DNA from: Kerstersia gyiorum
GTDB lineage: Bacteria > Pseudomonadota > Gammaproteobacteria > Burkholderiales > Burkholderiaceae_B
Reading direction: 5' to 3'
Length of the DNA: 64,000 nucleotides
NCBI RefSeq assembly: GCF_004216755.1
Contig: NZ_SGWZ01000002.1
Coordinates: forward strand, 248,001 to 312,000
The translations under genes were made by a program, and so were the position numbers. The notes below the pieces were generated by a model, which was given only the letters and a program-made list of their open reading frames with translations, made no database searches and was not told where the DNA came from. Within the stretch, counting starts at the first letter, position 1. Each line of letters begins with the position of its first letter. This document shows positions 1 to 7,918 of this stretch, piece after piece.

Positions 1-129
1 CAGGTACAGGGCACGGCCCGGGGCAAGGTCGTTGGCGGCCTGCAGCGCCTCGATATTTGGCCCGGGAATATAGTTTTCCAGGGACGGAGCAGGCGCCGGC
101 AGCACGTCCAGCAGGAGCTGACGGCTCAT
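1..129 (-). CDS. hda: Hda, DnaA-related regulator of replication initiation (5' part only)
   Basis: Only the first 43 codons are in the window; the gene runs off the left edge. The N-terminus starts MSRQLLLDVLPAPAPSLEN, followed by IPGPN, the typical opening of the betaproteobacterial Hda/DnaA-like AAA+ protein. Hda works with the beta sliding clamp to stimulate ATP hydrolysis by DnaA and so prevents re-initiation; the short QLLLDV segment resembles a clamp-binding motif. An AAAGGA ribosome binding site lies about 10 nt upstream of the ATG at 129. It is divergent from purM, an arrangement I associate with Bordetella-type genomes. The ATPase domain cannot be checked here. Confidence 0.8.
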   Translation of the reverse strand, partial: MSRQLLLDVLPAPAPSLENYIPGPNIEALQAANDLAPGRALYL

Positions 130-250
130 GCCAGCGATCCTTTCTTGACGGAATTCAGGGTCATTGCGCGGCGCAAGTGGCGGTTCATCGTAAAATCAAC
201 TTCTTATTCAGCGAAACGCTGCGATTTTTACATATTCGACGGTTTTTTCC

Positions 251-1300
251 ATGGCCCAGACAAACAAGTCCTCCCTGACCTATCGCGACGCAGGCGTCGA
301 TATCGACGCCGGAGATGCGCTGGTTGATCGCATCAAACCCTTGGCAGCGCGCACCATGCGCGCTGGCGTGTTGGGAGGCATAGGGGGCTTCGGCGCCCTG
401 TTCCAGGTTCCCGGCAAGTATCGCGAGCCAGTGCTCGTTTCGGGAACCGATGGCGTAGGCACCAAGCTGCGCCTGGCTTTTGAATGGAACCGCCATGATA
501 CGGTAGGCATCGACCTCGTGGCCATGAGCGTCAACGATATCCTGGTGCAAGGCGCCGAACCGTTGTTCTTTCTTGACTATTTCGCCTGCGGCAAGTTGTC
601 CGTGGACACGGCGGCTGCCGTGGTCGGCGGCATCGCCAAGGGCTGCGAGGAGTCCGGCTGCGCGCTGATCGGTGGCGAAACGGCGGAAATGCCGGGCATG
701 TACCCCGACGGCGAATACGATCTGGCCGGCTTTGCCGTCGGCGCTGTCGAGAAATCCAAGATCATCGACGGCAAGTCCATCACCTCGGGCGATGTCGTGC
801 TGGGCCTGGCGTCCAGCGGCGCGCATTCCAACGGCTATTCGCTGGTCCGCAAGATCATCGAACGCGCCGGTGCCCGCCCCGAAGACGATTTCCATGGCAA
901 GCCCTTCGGCGATGCCGTGATGGCGCCGACGCGCCTCTACGTGAAGTCGGTGCTGGCGGCCCTCGAAGCGCATGGCGAGTCCATCAAGGGCCTGGCTCAC
1001 ATTACTGGCGGTGGCCTGCTTGAAAACGTGCCGCGTATCCTGCAGCCGCAATGGCAGGCCCGCCTGCATGCGGACGCCTGGCAGCGTCCGGCGCTGTTCG
1101 ATTGGCTGCAACGCGAGGGCGGCGTGGATCACCAGGAAATGCACCGTGTTTTCAACTGCGGCATCGGCATGGTGATCGTGGTCGCCGCCGATCAGGCGGA
1201 AACGGTGACTGGCACGCTGGCTGCGAATGGCGAACAGGTCTTCCGCATCGGCGAGATCGTTCCGCGTGCCGAGGGTGCGCCGGGTACCGTCGTCCTCTGA
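251..1300 (+). CDS. purM: Phosphoribosylformylglycinamidine cyclo-ligase (AIR synthetase)
   Basis: PurM catalyses the fifth step of de novo purine synthesis, closing the imidazole ring of FGAM with ATP to give AIR. The protein has 349 residues, the usual length. It opens with the family's YRDAGVDIDAGD segment. The ATP/phosphate-binding GTDGVGTK lies at residues 65-72, with IGGETAEMPGMY and HITGGGLLENVPR further on; these are AIRS-family signatures. The ATG at 251 is the only sensible start. The gene is divergent from hda and is followed by a GC hairpin, so it is probably monocistronic. No purine riboswitch is visible in the 120-nt leader. Confidence 0.97.
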   Translation: MAQTNKSSLTYRDAGVDIDAGDALVDRIKPLAARTMRAGVLGGIGGFGALFQVPGKYREPVLVSGTDGVGTKLRLAFEWNRHDTVGIDLVAMSVNDILVQGAEPLFFLDYFACGKLSVDTAAAVVGGIAKGCEESGCALIGGETAEMPGMYPDGEYDLAGFAVGAVEKSKIIDGKSITSGDVVLGLASSGAHSNGYSLVRKIIERAGARPEDDFHGKPFGDAVMAPTRLYVKSVLAALEAHGESIKGLAHITGGGLLENVPRILQPQWQARLHADAWQRPALFDWLQREGGVDHQEMHRVFNCGIGMVIVVAADQAETVTGTLAANGEQVFRIGEIVPRAEGAPGTVVL

Positions 1301-1322
1301 TCTTTCCTGCCTGGGCAGAAGT

Positions 1323-1355
1323 GCAGGGCGGCCCGCTGTTCGCGGACGGCCCTGC
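1323..1355 (+). terminator. Hairpin downstream of purM
   Basis: A 7-bp outer stem (GCAGGGC, 1323-1329, with GCCCTGC, 1349-1355) encloses a second GC stem. It lies 23 nt after the purM stop. The following bases (CTTCTGG) are only weakly T-rich, so termination is plausible but not assured. Confidence 0.4.
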
Positions 1356-1428
1356 CTTCTGGTCCGGTTTGGGCTGACGCGCTGCTGGCGCGGGCGCTGC
1401 CGGCGGGCCGGATTCACATACAGCTGCT

Positions 1429-2694
1429 ATGTTGCGAATTCGTCGATTCTGGCGCTACGTTACGGATAACATTGTTGCGCCGACCCAGCCAACGGCGGGC
1501 CAGCTCATGTCGCTGGCGTCTCCCCTGGGGCTGCCGCTGTCGATACGGAGGCATGCGGCCTCTGTGATTGCGGCGCGCATTCAGTTGCTCTCCGTCCTTT
1601 TTTTCGTGCTGGTGCCTTTGTGCGGCGTGATCGACCTGGTGGTCTTTCCCTGGCCGCAGGCGCTGGCGCTGCTGGTGTTGCGTCTGGCTGCCGGTGTCGT
1701 CTTCTTCCAGATGGCCAAGCCGCGCCCACTGACAGGCAGCCATCCATACAAGCGCGCCCTGGGCATGCTGGCCTGCATGTTGGTGGTGCCCTGCCTGTTC
1801 TACCTGGCGGCCCTGCGCCTGACCGGCGGCCTGGAGCTGACCGATGCGCAGTTTCTGATGATGCAGATCTATGCGTTGATGCCGACTGTGGTGTTGGGCG
1901 GCCTGGCGATATTTCCGTTGTCTGCGCTGGAAGTCCTGCTGTTTGCGCTGCCCGCGCTGGTCACGGCGCTCATGGGTATGACCATGGGCGATGCCCAGCA
2001 GCTTTCCTGGGCCCAGCATGGTGCGACACTCTGGTTCATGGCGCTGATGACAGGCATTGCCATGTTTTCCAGCATGAGTCAGTTGCATTACATGAAGAGC
2101 CTGGTTCACCGGGCCAATACCGATCCGCTGACGGATGCGCTGACGCGCCGCTCAGGGGTGGAAAGCCTGGAACGCCTGTTCATGCAATCGGCCAATTCCG
2201 AGACGCCGTTGGCACTGGCTTTCATAGATATCGACCACTTCAAGGCTATCAATGACCGTTTCGGGCACGATGCCGGCGACCGCGCCTTGTGCAGCCTGGT
2301 GCGCAGTCTGCGCGGCTATCTGCGCAGTAGCGATGTCTTGGTGCGCTGGGGTGGGGAAGAGTTCGTGATCATCCTGCCGAACATGTCGGTGTCGCAGCTG
2401 CCTTACTTCATCGAGCGCCTGCGCCAGGGTGGCCTGGGGCGAACCGAGGACGGTACCGCCATCATGGCCTCCGTCGGCGTGGCCGAGCGCATGCATGACG
2501 AAGTCCTGGATTGGCCCACACTGATCGAACTGGCCGATCAGCGCATGTACCGTGCCAAGAACGAAGGCCGGGCGCGTGTCATTTTGCCGGACGATACGAC
2601 GGTGTCGCTGGCCCGGCCTGTCAGCACGCCAGTGGCCGTTGCGTCCAGCAGGGTCGATGGTGTGCCGGGCGGTGCGGGCGAACACGGCCAGTAG
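1429..2694 (+). CDS. Membrane-anchored diguanylate cyclase (GGDEF domain)
   Basis: Predicted to make cyclic di-GMP from two GTP at the inner membrane. The N-terminal half (about residues 45-215) has roughly six hydrophobic segments and no recognisable periplasmic sensor domain. A GGDEF domain follows, with FIDIDHFKAINDRFGHDAGD and the active-site GGEEF at residues 308-312. An RSSD inhibitory site precedes the motif by exactly five residues, so product inhibition is expected. The last 35 residues are low complexity. The start is uncertain: ATG 1429 gives 421 residues and ATG 1507 would also leave the membrane part intact; neither has a strong ribosome binding site. It is convergent with miaA. 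Confidence 0.9.
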   Translation: MLRIRRFWRYVTDNIVAPTQPTAGQLMSLASPLGLPLSIRRHAASVIAARIQLLSVLFFVLVPLCGVIDLVVFPWPQALALLVLRLAAGVVFFQMAKPRPLTGSHPYKRALGMLACMLVVPCLFYLAALRLTGGLELTDAQFLMMQIYALMPTVVLGGLAIFPLSALEVLLFALPALVTALMGMTMGDAQQLSWAQHGATLWFMALMTGIAMFSSMSQLHYMKSLVHRANTDPLTDALTRRSGVESLERLFMQSANSETPLALAFIDIDHFKAINDRFGHDAGDRALCSLVRSLRGYLRSSDVLVRWGGEEFVIILPNMSVSQLPYFIERLRQGGLGRTEDGTAIMASVGVAERMHDEVLDWPTLIELADQRMYRAKNEGRARVILPDDTTVSLARPVSTPVAVASSRVDGVPGGAGEHGQ

Positions 2695-2748
2695 CCTGGC
2701 TGAATTCGCCGTTTGCGGCGGGTGCTGCCTGGCGGGGAAGGGCCGGCC

Positions 2749-3732
2749 TCAGGGGCGGTAAGCGCGGGCCAGGGCATCCAGCCACGGCGCCGCAGCGTCC
2801 ACCGCCTGGGCCTGGGCATCTCTGGTCAGGCAGTCGACAGCCTGTCGTTCCGGCTGGGCCCGCAGCCAGGTGATTTGCCGCTTGGCCAGCTGGCGGGTGG
2901 CGGCAATGGCCTGCTCGCGCGCCAGCGGCAGGGCAATCTCGCCGTCCAGCCAGGACCACATCTGGCGATAGCCGACACAGCGTACCGACGGCAGGCCGGG
3001 GTGCAGATCGCCACGTTGGTGCAACTGGCGGACTTCTTCGGCAAAACCCTGTTCCAGCATCTGGTCGAAACGCAGGGCGATTCGCTGGTGCAGGGCCAGG
3101 CGGTCGGAAGGTTCCAGGCTGATGGTATGGAAGGTGTAGGGGCGCGCGGCCTGTCCCGCCGATCCGTTGCCATCGTCTTTGCGTCCCAGCAGCGCAGACA
3201 TGGGCTGTCCGCTCAGCAGGCAGACTTCCAGTGCGCGCTGGATGCGCTGGCTGTCGTTCGGTGCCAGGCGAGCAGCCGTTACCGGGTCCAGGCGCGCCAG
3301 TTCGGCGTGCAGCGCAGGCCAGCCGCTGGCGGCTGCGCGTGCTTCCAGTTCCGCGCGCAGGCCGGGGTCGGCTTCGGGTAGATCATCCAGGCCTTCGCGC
3401 AAGGCCTTGTAATACATCATGGTGCCGCCGGCCAGCAGGGGCAGGCGGCCGCGCTGCAGAATGGCGTTGATCAGGGCCAGGGCATCATTGCGGAAGGCGG
3501 CGGCAGAGTAGCTGTCAGCAGGATCAAGGATATCCAGCATGTGCTGGGGCACTTGTTGGCGCTCTGCGACATTCGGCTTGGCCGTGCCGATATCCATGCC
3601 GCGATAGATGGTGGCGGAATCGACATTGATGATTTCCAGCGGCCAGCGCTGTGCCAGGGCCAGCGTGGCGGCGCTTTTCCCGGCGGCGGTGGGGCCGGCC
3701 AGGCAAAGAATGGGAAGGGAAGGTGCGTTCAT
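2749..3732 (-). CDS. miaA: tRNA dimethylallyltransferase
   Basis: MiaA transfers the dimethylallyl group of DMAPP to N6 of A37 in tRNAs that read codons starting with U. The protein has 327 residues. The P-loop GPTAAGKS is at residues 13-20, followed by the family motifs DSATIYRGMDIGTAKP and GGTMMYYKAL and the C-terminal VRCVGYRQMW. It lies 9 nt downstream of mutL on the same strand, so tsaE-amiC-mutL-miaA form one tightly packed unit, comparable to the tsaE-amiB-mutL-miaA cluster of enterobacteria. Hfq, which often follows miaA, is not here; a diguanylate cyclase is convergent instead. Confidence 0.96.
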   Translation of the reverse strand: MNAPSLPILCLAGPTAAGKSAATLALAQRWPLEIINVDSATIYRGMDIGTAKPNVAERQQVPQHMLDILDPADSYSAAAFRNDALALINAILQRGRLPLLAGGTMMYYKALREGLDDLPEADPGLRAELEARAAASGWPALHAELARLDPVTAARLAPNDSQRIQRALEVCLLSGQPMSALLGRKDDGNGSAGQAARPYTFHTISLEPSDRLALHQRIALRFDQMLEQGFAEEVRQLHQRGDLHPGLPSVRCVGYRQMWSWLDGEIALPLAREQAIAATRQLAKRQITWLRAQPERQAVDCLTRDAQAQAVDAAAPWLDALARAYRP

Positions 3733-3741
3733 GAAATTGCG

Positions 3742-5730
3742 TTATTGCCCGCGCAGGAACAGGCGGTCCAGTTCTGGCAGGTTCCACTGCACCCAGGTCG
3801 GGCGGCCATGGTTGCATTGGCCGGCGCGTTCCGTGGCTTCCATGTCCCGCAGCAGCGCATTCATTTCCTCGCGGGTCAGCTTGCGGTTGGCGCGCACGGA
3901 GCCGTGGCAGGCCATGGTGGAGAGCAGTTCGTTGCGTTTTTCCGTCAGGTGGCGCGACATGCCGACGCTGGCGAGGTCGGCAAGTACGGCACGGGCGAGG
4001 GATTCGATATCGCCATCGGCAAGCGGCGCGGGCACGCTGCGCACGGTGACGGCGCTGGGGCCGGCCGGCCGCATCTCGAAGCCGAATTCTGTCAGCAGGG
4101 CATCATATTCTTCCAGCAGCGCCACGTCTTTTTCCGGCGCACTGAAGACCACCGGTACCAGGAGATCCTGGCGCGGCAGGCCATTCTGGTCTATGGCATT
4201 TTTCAGGTGTTCATAGACGATGCGTTCATGCGCGGCGTGCATGTCCACCAGGATCAGCCCGTGGCGGTTCTCCGCCAGGATATAGATGCCATGCAGTTGC
4301 GCCAGTGCCATGCCCAGCGGCAGGTCGTCGCCGGTCGCAGGCAGTGGCTGAGAGGCCGGGTCGGCCTGTGCCGCAGTGGCGGGTGCGAAGGCGGGCAGGC
4401 TGGCAGGCGTGGCGCCAGCCATGGCCGGAGCGAAGGGCGTGTGGGCTGATGTTCCAACGCCCGTGGCGGGGGCTGCCGTGGTGTTGCTGGGCGCGTCGGC
4501 TTCCAGGGGGCGGTAATGTCGTTGCCAGTCGAATGAGCCGGCCTCATAGCGTCGCTGCGGTTCGGCCAGGTACAGCGGCGATTGCTGGGTATATTGGGCC
4601 GGCGCGGGGTGTTGCGTACTGTCGGGAGCTGCCGCGCCAGGGGGGATGTCAGCTTGCCCGGGCATGGCGGGCATCACGGACGGCTGGACGTTCGGCTCGA
4701 CGCTGTGAGACGGCTCGGTGGCGGTGGTGTTGCCCAGTTGTCCGGCGCCGTGGGCCAGGGCCTGGCTGACCTGCTGCATGACGAAACGGTACACCGCACC
4801 GCTGTCGCGAAAACGGATTTCGCTCTTGGCCGGATGCACATTGACGTCCACGCTGGTGGGATCAACAGTCAGGAACAACACGTATGCAGGTTGCCGATCT
4901 CCATGCAGAACATCGGCGTACGCACTGCGTATGGCGTGGGAAACGGTGCGATCGCGCACGAAACGGCCGTTTACGTACAAATACTGGCGGTCTGCGCGAG
5001 CACGTGAGGCAGTGGGTTCCAGGACAATGCCCGACAGGGCGGCTGCCCCGATGTCCGCATGCAATGCGAGCCCCTGGCGGGCGAATTCCTCACCCAGCAC
5101 GTCGCGGATGCGTTGCAGGGGATCGGTCTGGGGCCATTGGCGTACGGCGCGGTCATTGTGGAACAACTGGAAGGCAATATGCGGGTGCGCCAGGGCAATG
5201 CGTTCGAAGGCATCGACGCAATGGCCGAATTCGGTCTGTTCGCTGCGCAGGAATTTCCGCCTGGCGGGCACGTTGTCGAACAGCTGGCGCACGTCGACAG
5301 TCGTGCCGCCAGGGCCGGCTGCGGGTTCGGCCTGGCCTTGCAGGCCCTGGATCTGGTAGGCGTGGCTGGCCTGGGCGGTCCGGGAGGTCAACGTCAGGTA
5401 GGCCACGGACGCGATGGATGCGAGAGCTTCCCCGCGAAAGCCCATGGATGCCACGGATTCCAGGTCGGCCAGCGAGCCTATCTTGCTGGTGGCGTGACGC
5501 GTGAGGGCCAGCGGCAATTCTTCGGGAGGGATGCCACAGCCGTCGTCGGTCACGGCGATACGGCGTATGCCGCCGCCGTCCAGGCGCACTGTAATGGCGC
5601 TGGCGCCCGCATCTATGGCGTTTTCCAGCAGTTCCTTGAGGACGGAGGCGGGTCGTTCAATGACCTCGCCTGCCGCGATCTGGCTGATGAGCAGATCGGG
5701 CAGGGCATGGATGATTCTGCGTTCTTGCAT
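3742..5730 (-). CDS. mutL: DNA mismatch repair protein MutL, endonuclease-type
   Basis: MutL couples mismatch recognition by MutS to strand incision. I chose ATG 5730 (MQERRIIHALPDLL) because it gives the usual N-terminus just before IAAGEVIERP and a 10-nt gap to amiC; an in-frame start at 5769 would overlap amiC. The length is 662 residues. The N-terminal GHKL ATPase has ENAIDAG, DDGCGI and GFRGEAL. A Pro/Ala-rich linker covers about residues 340-450. The C-terminal domain has DMHA-x2-E-x4-E beginning at Asp496, followed by ACHGS and CNHGRP, which are the metal-binding motifs of nicking MutL proteins. This suggests a MutH-independent repair pathway. Confidence 0.95.
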   Translation of the reverse strand: MQERRIIHALPDLLISQIAAGEVIERPASVLKELLENAIDAGASAITVRLDGGGIRRIAVTDDGCGIPPEELPLALTRHATSKIGSLADLESVASMGFRGEALASIASVAYLTLTSRTAQASHAYQIQGLQGQAEPAAGPGGTTVDVRQLFDNVPARRKFLRSEQTEFGHCVDAFERIALAHPHIAFQLFHNDRAVRQWPQTDPLQRIRDVLGEEFARQGLALHADIGAAALSGIVLEPTASRARADRQYLYVNGRFVRDRTVSHAIRSAYADVLHGDRQPAYVLFLTVDPTSVDVNVHPAKSEIRFRDSGAVYRFVMQQVSQALAHGAGQLGNTTATEPSHSVEPNVQPSVMPAMPGQADIPPGAAAPDSTQHPAPAQYTQQSPLYLAEPQRRYEAGSFDWQRHYRPLEADAPSNTTAAPATGVGTSAHTPFAPAMAGATPASLPAFAPATAAQADPASQPLPATGDDLPLGMALAQLHGIYILAENRHGLILVDMHAAHERIVYEHLKNAIDQNGLPRQDLLVPVVFSAPEKDVALLEEYDALLTEFGFEMRPAGPSAVTVRSVPAPLADGDIESLARAVLADLASVGMSRHLTEKRNELLSTMACHGSVRANRKLTREEMNALLRDMEATERAGQCNHGRPTWVQWNLPELDRLFLRGQ

Positions 5731-5740
5731 GAACGCATTT

Positions 5741-7144
5741 TTAACTGATTTCGCGATCCAGCGCTGCAATGTGCGGGTTGGCGGCGTAGAAGCCCTGGAT
5801 ACCGGTATGAATGGCGGCCGCGATCTTCTGCTGGTGGGCAGCGGTACGCAGCAGGCGTTCTTCGCCCGGGTTGCTGATGAACGCGGTTTCCACGAGCACG
5901 GAAGGAATGTCCGGGGCCTTCAGCACGGCAAAGCCGGCTTGTTCCACGTTCTTCTTGTGCAGCGTGTTGATCTTTTCCAGTTCGCGCAGCAGCGTGCTGC
6001 CAAAGCGCAGCGAATCGTTGATCTGCGCGGTCGTGGAGAGTTCAAGCAGAACCTTGGCGACGTTGGCGTCCTGGCTGCCAAGGTTGACCCCGCCAATCAG
6101 GTCGGCGGCATTTTCCTTGTTGGCCAGCAGACGCGCCATGGTACTGCTGGCGCCGCGTTCCGACAGGGCAAATACGGACGTTCCGCGTGCGGTTGGCCGG
6201 GTCCAGGCATCAGCGTGTATGGAGATGAACAGATCGGCGCGGGCGCGGCGAGCCTTCTGTACGCGTACATGCAGCGGCACGAAGAAATCCGCATCGCGGG
6301 TCATGAAGGCGCGCATGCCGGGCGTGGAGTCGATCCGTCGCTTCAGCATGTGGGCAATACTGAGCACGACGTCCTTTTCCCGTGTGCCGCCAGGGCCGGT
6401 TGCGCCGGGGTCTTCACCGCCATGCCCAGGGTCGAGCGCGATCGTCAGCGGCCGGCGGCGGTTCGAGGTATGGACCGCCGGGGCGCGCCCGCCTGCCGGT
6501 GCGGCGGGTTCGGAGCGCGACGGGGCCGTGGCAATCTGGCCACCGGTCTGAGGAGCGGCAGGTTGCGGTTGCTGCGCCGGCGTGCCGCCAGGGCGGTTCG
6601 AGAGGTCTTCGAGAATCCGGGCCAGCGGGTCTTCCTCGGCGGGCAGGTTCTTGCTGTTCATCATGGCCAGCAAGGGGTCCTGCGCGACCTTCGGATACAG
6701 ATCGAGTACCAGGCGATACTGGTATTCGGCGACCGGCTTGAGCGTGAAGACCTGAGGCGCGATGGCCTGCTTCAGGTCGAAGACGATACGCACGATTTCC
6801 GGGCGGTTCTGGGCCACTCGAGCGCTGGCGATGTAGGGATCGTCAGGCTTGATCTTGGAAACCAGTTCGTTGAGCGCCTGGTCTAGGGTCAGCCCTTCGA
6901 TGTCGACGACGAGTCGGTGGGGATTTTCCAGCGTGAAGTGCTCGGCCTTCAGGGCGCTGTCGAGTTCCAGCGTGATGCGGGTGTAGTCATCCGCGGGCCA
7001 CGTACGGACGGCCAGAATGCTGGCCGCGCGGGCGGTGCGCGGGATCACGGGAACGAGCAGCAGCGTCATGGCGCTGCCAAGCAAGCGGCGACGCGTCGCG
7101 TCTGCCGGTATCAGGGGCCGGGTGAGAGGATTGCGTTCAGCCAT
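5741..7144 (-). CDS. amiC: Periplasmic N-acetylmuramoyl-L-alanine amidase AmiC
   Basis: Cleaves the amide bond between N-acetylmuramic acid and the peptide stem during septum splitting. Residues 1-40 form a signal peptide with RRR at 18-20 ahead of a hydrophobic stretch ending TARA, consistent with Tat export, as for other AmiC proteins. An AMIN domain (septal targeting) covers about 41-150, a Pro/Ala linker follows to about 230, and an Amidase_3 catalytic domain begins near 233. Zinc ligands are visible: His241 and Glu244 in DPGHGGEDPG and His310 in ISIHADA, with a later VLVETAF glutamate. The length is 467 residues. The 5' end overlaps the 3' end of tsaE by 34 nt, implying co-transcription and possible translational coupling. 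Confidence 0.95.
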   Translation of the reverse strand: MAERNPLTRPLIPADATRRRLLGSAMTLLLVPVIPRTARAASILAVRTWPADDYTRITLELDSALKAEHFTLENPHRLVVDIEGLTLDQALNELVSKIKPDDPYIASARVAQNRPEIVRIVFDLKQAIAPQVFTLKPVAEYQYRLVLDLYPKVAQDPLLAMMNSKNLPAEEDPLARILEDLSNRPGGTPAQQPQPAAPQTGGQIATAPSRSEPAAPAGGRAPAVHTSNRRRPLTIALDPGHGGEDPGATGPGGTREKDVVLSIAHMLKRRIDSTPGMRAFMTRDADFFVPLHVRVQKARRARADLFISIHADAWTRPTARGTSVFALSERGASSTMARLLANKENAADLIGGVNLGSQDANVAKVLLELSTTAQINDSLRFGSTLLRELEKINTLHKKNVEQAGFAVLKAPDIPSVLVETAFISNPGEERLLRTAAHQQKIAAAIHTGIQGFYAANPHIAALDREIS

Positions 7145-7626
7145 TTAAGCCCTCTTTCGGTATGGGCCGACAGATCCGCGCGGCGTCCATCGTCCAGGTA
7201 TTCCAGCGAAATTTCTAGATCTGGCGGGCTCAGGAGATCGCCGGCACGTTCTGGCCATTCGATCAAAACAAGGGCATCTTCACGCAGGATTTCCCTGAAT
7301 CCGGCGTCCAGCCATTCCCTGGATTCGCTAAATCTATAAAAATCAAGATGATACAAGTATAAGTTAAAAACTTTATAAGATTCAAGCAACGCGTAGCTTG
7401 GGCTCTTGATTCGGCCGCTTATGCCGCATGCGCGCAACAGTGCGCGGGCAAAGCTGGTTTTTCCGGCCCCCAGGTCGCCGCGCAGGTGGATCCGGCCGCC
7501 CGCGCCCGGGCCGGGCGCTGCGGATGCATCGGGACGGTCGCATACCAGCGGCGCCAGGCGGCGCGCCAGGGCTTCGGAGGCAGTTTCGTCAGGCAGATAC
7601 AGCGTGTGCTGGGCAGGCGGGGGCAT
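7111..7626 (-). CDS. tsaE: tRNA threonylcarbamoyladenosine biosynthesis ATPase TsaE
   Basis: TsaE is the small ATPase that supports the TsaB-TsaD complex in making t6A37 in tRNAs reading ANN codons. The P-loop GDLGAGKTS is at residues 50-58, followed by SPSYALLE, the conserved YHLDFYR and LIEWPE. The length of 171 is slightly above the usual ~155. Oddly, the segment coding the YHLDFYR region (about 7331-7380) is extremely AT-rich: I count 9 G/C in 50 bases, in a gene that is otherwise GC-rich. The conserved residues are intact, so this is coding DNA and not a lesion. It overlaps amiC by 34 nt and is divergent from fumC. Confidence 0.93.
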   Translation of the reverse strand: MPPPAQHTLYLPDETASEALARRLAPLVCDRPDASAAPGPGAGGRIHLRGDLGAGKTSFARALLRACGISGRIKSPSYALLESYKVFNLYLYHLDFYRFSESREWLDAGFREILREDALVLIEWPERAGDLLSPPDLEISLEYLDDGRRADLSAHTERGLKWLNAILSPGP

Positions 7627-7813
7627 GTCGGCTCCGGAGGTGATGCGGGCAAGGCGGCCATTATAGGGACGAGAACGAGGCGCGCGCCCGGCTTGCGTGG
7701 CGGGAAGGGGCGGGAAAGAGGGGAAAGAGCGCGCAGGCAGGATGGACGGCGGCAGGCGTCGTGCCGGAATCGGTGGTTGGAATGGCGTTCCGGTGATATG
7801 GGCTGTCCGGTTC

Positions 7814-7822
7814 TGCTATCCT
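7814..7822 (+). promoter_or_regulatory. Possible extended -10 promoter of fumC
   Basis: TGCTATCCT forms an extended -10 (TG-n-TATCCT) about 95 nt upstream of the fumC start. There is no good -35 at the expected distance. It is the best promoter-like sequence I see in the 292-nt tsaE-fumC gap. Confidence 0.3.
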
Positions 7823-7918
7823 AGCGGGCGTTTAGTTCATCAGTCGTTCCATTCTCATTCTCAATGAAATCGGCCCGGAATTGATGCCTGGCCGTATCCA
7901 GTGGAGTCAAGCAATCAA

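Noticed and set aside
185..1417. Long open frame antisense to purM (410 codons)
   Set aside because: It mirrors purM codon structure; the product is an Arg/His/Gly-rich chain without domains. High GC third positions create such frames. The same applies to the long frames antisense to fumC (7907-9289), to the LivM/LivG-like genes (30487-32154) and to the DUF4153-like gene (23611-24828).
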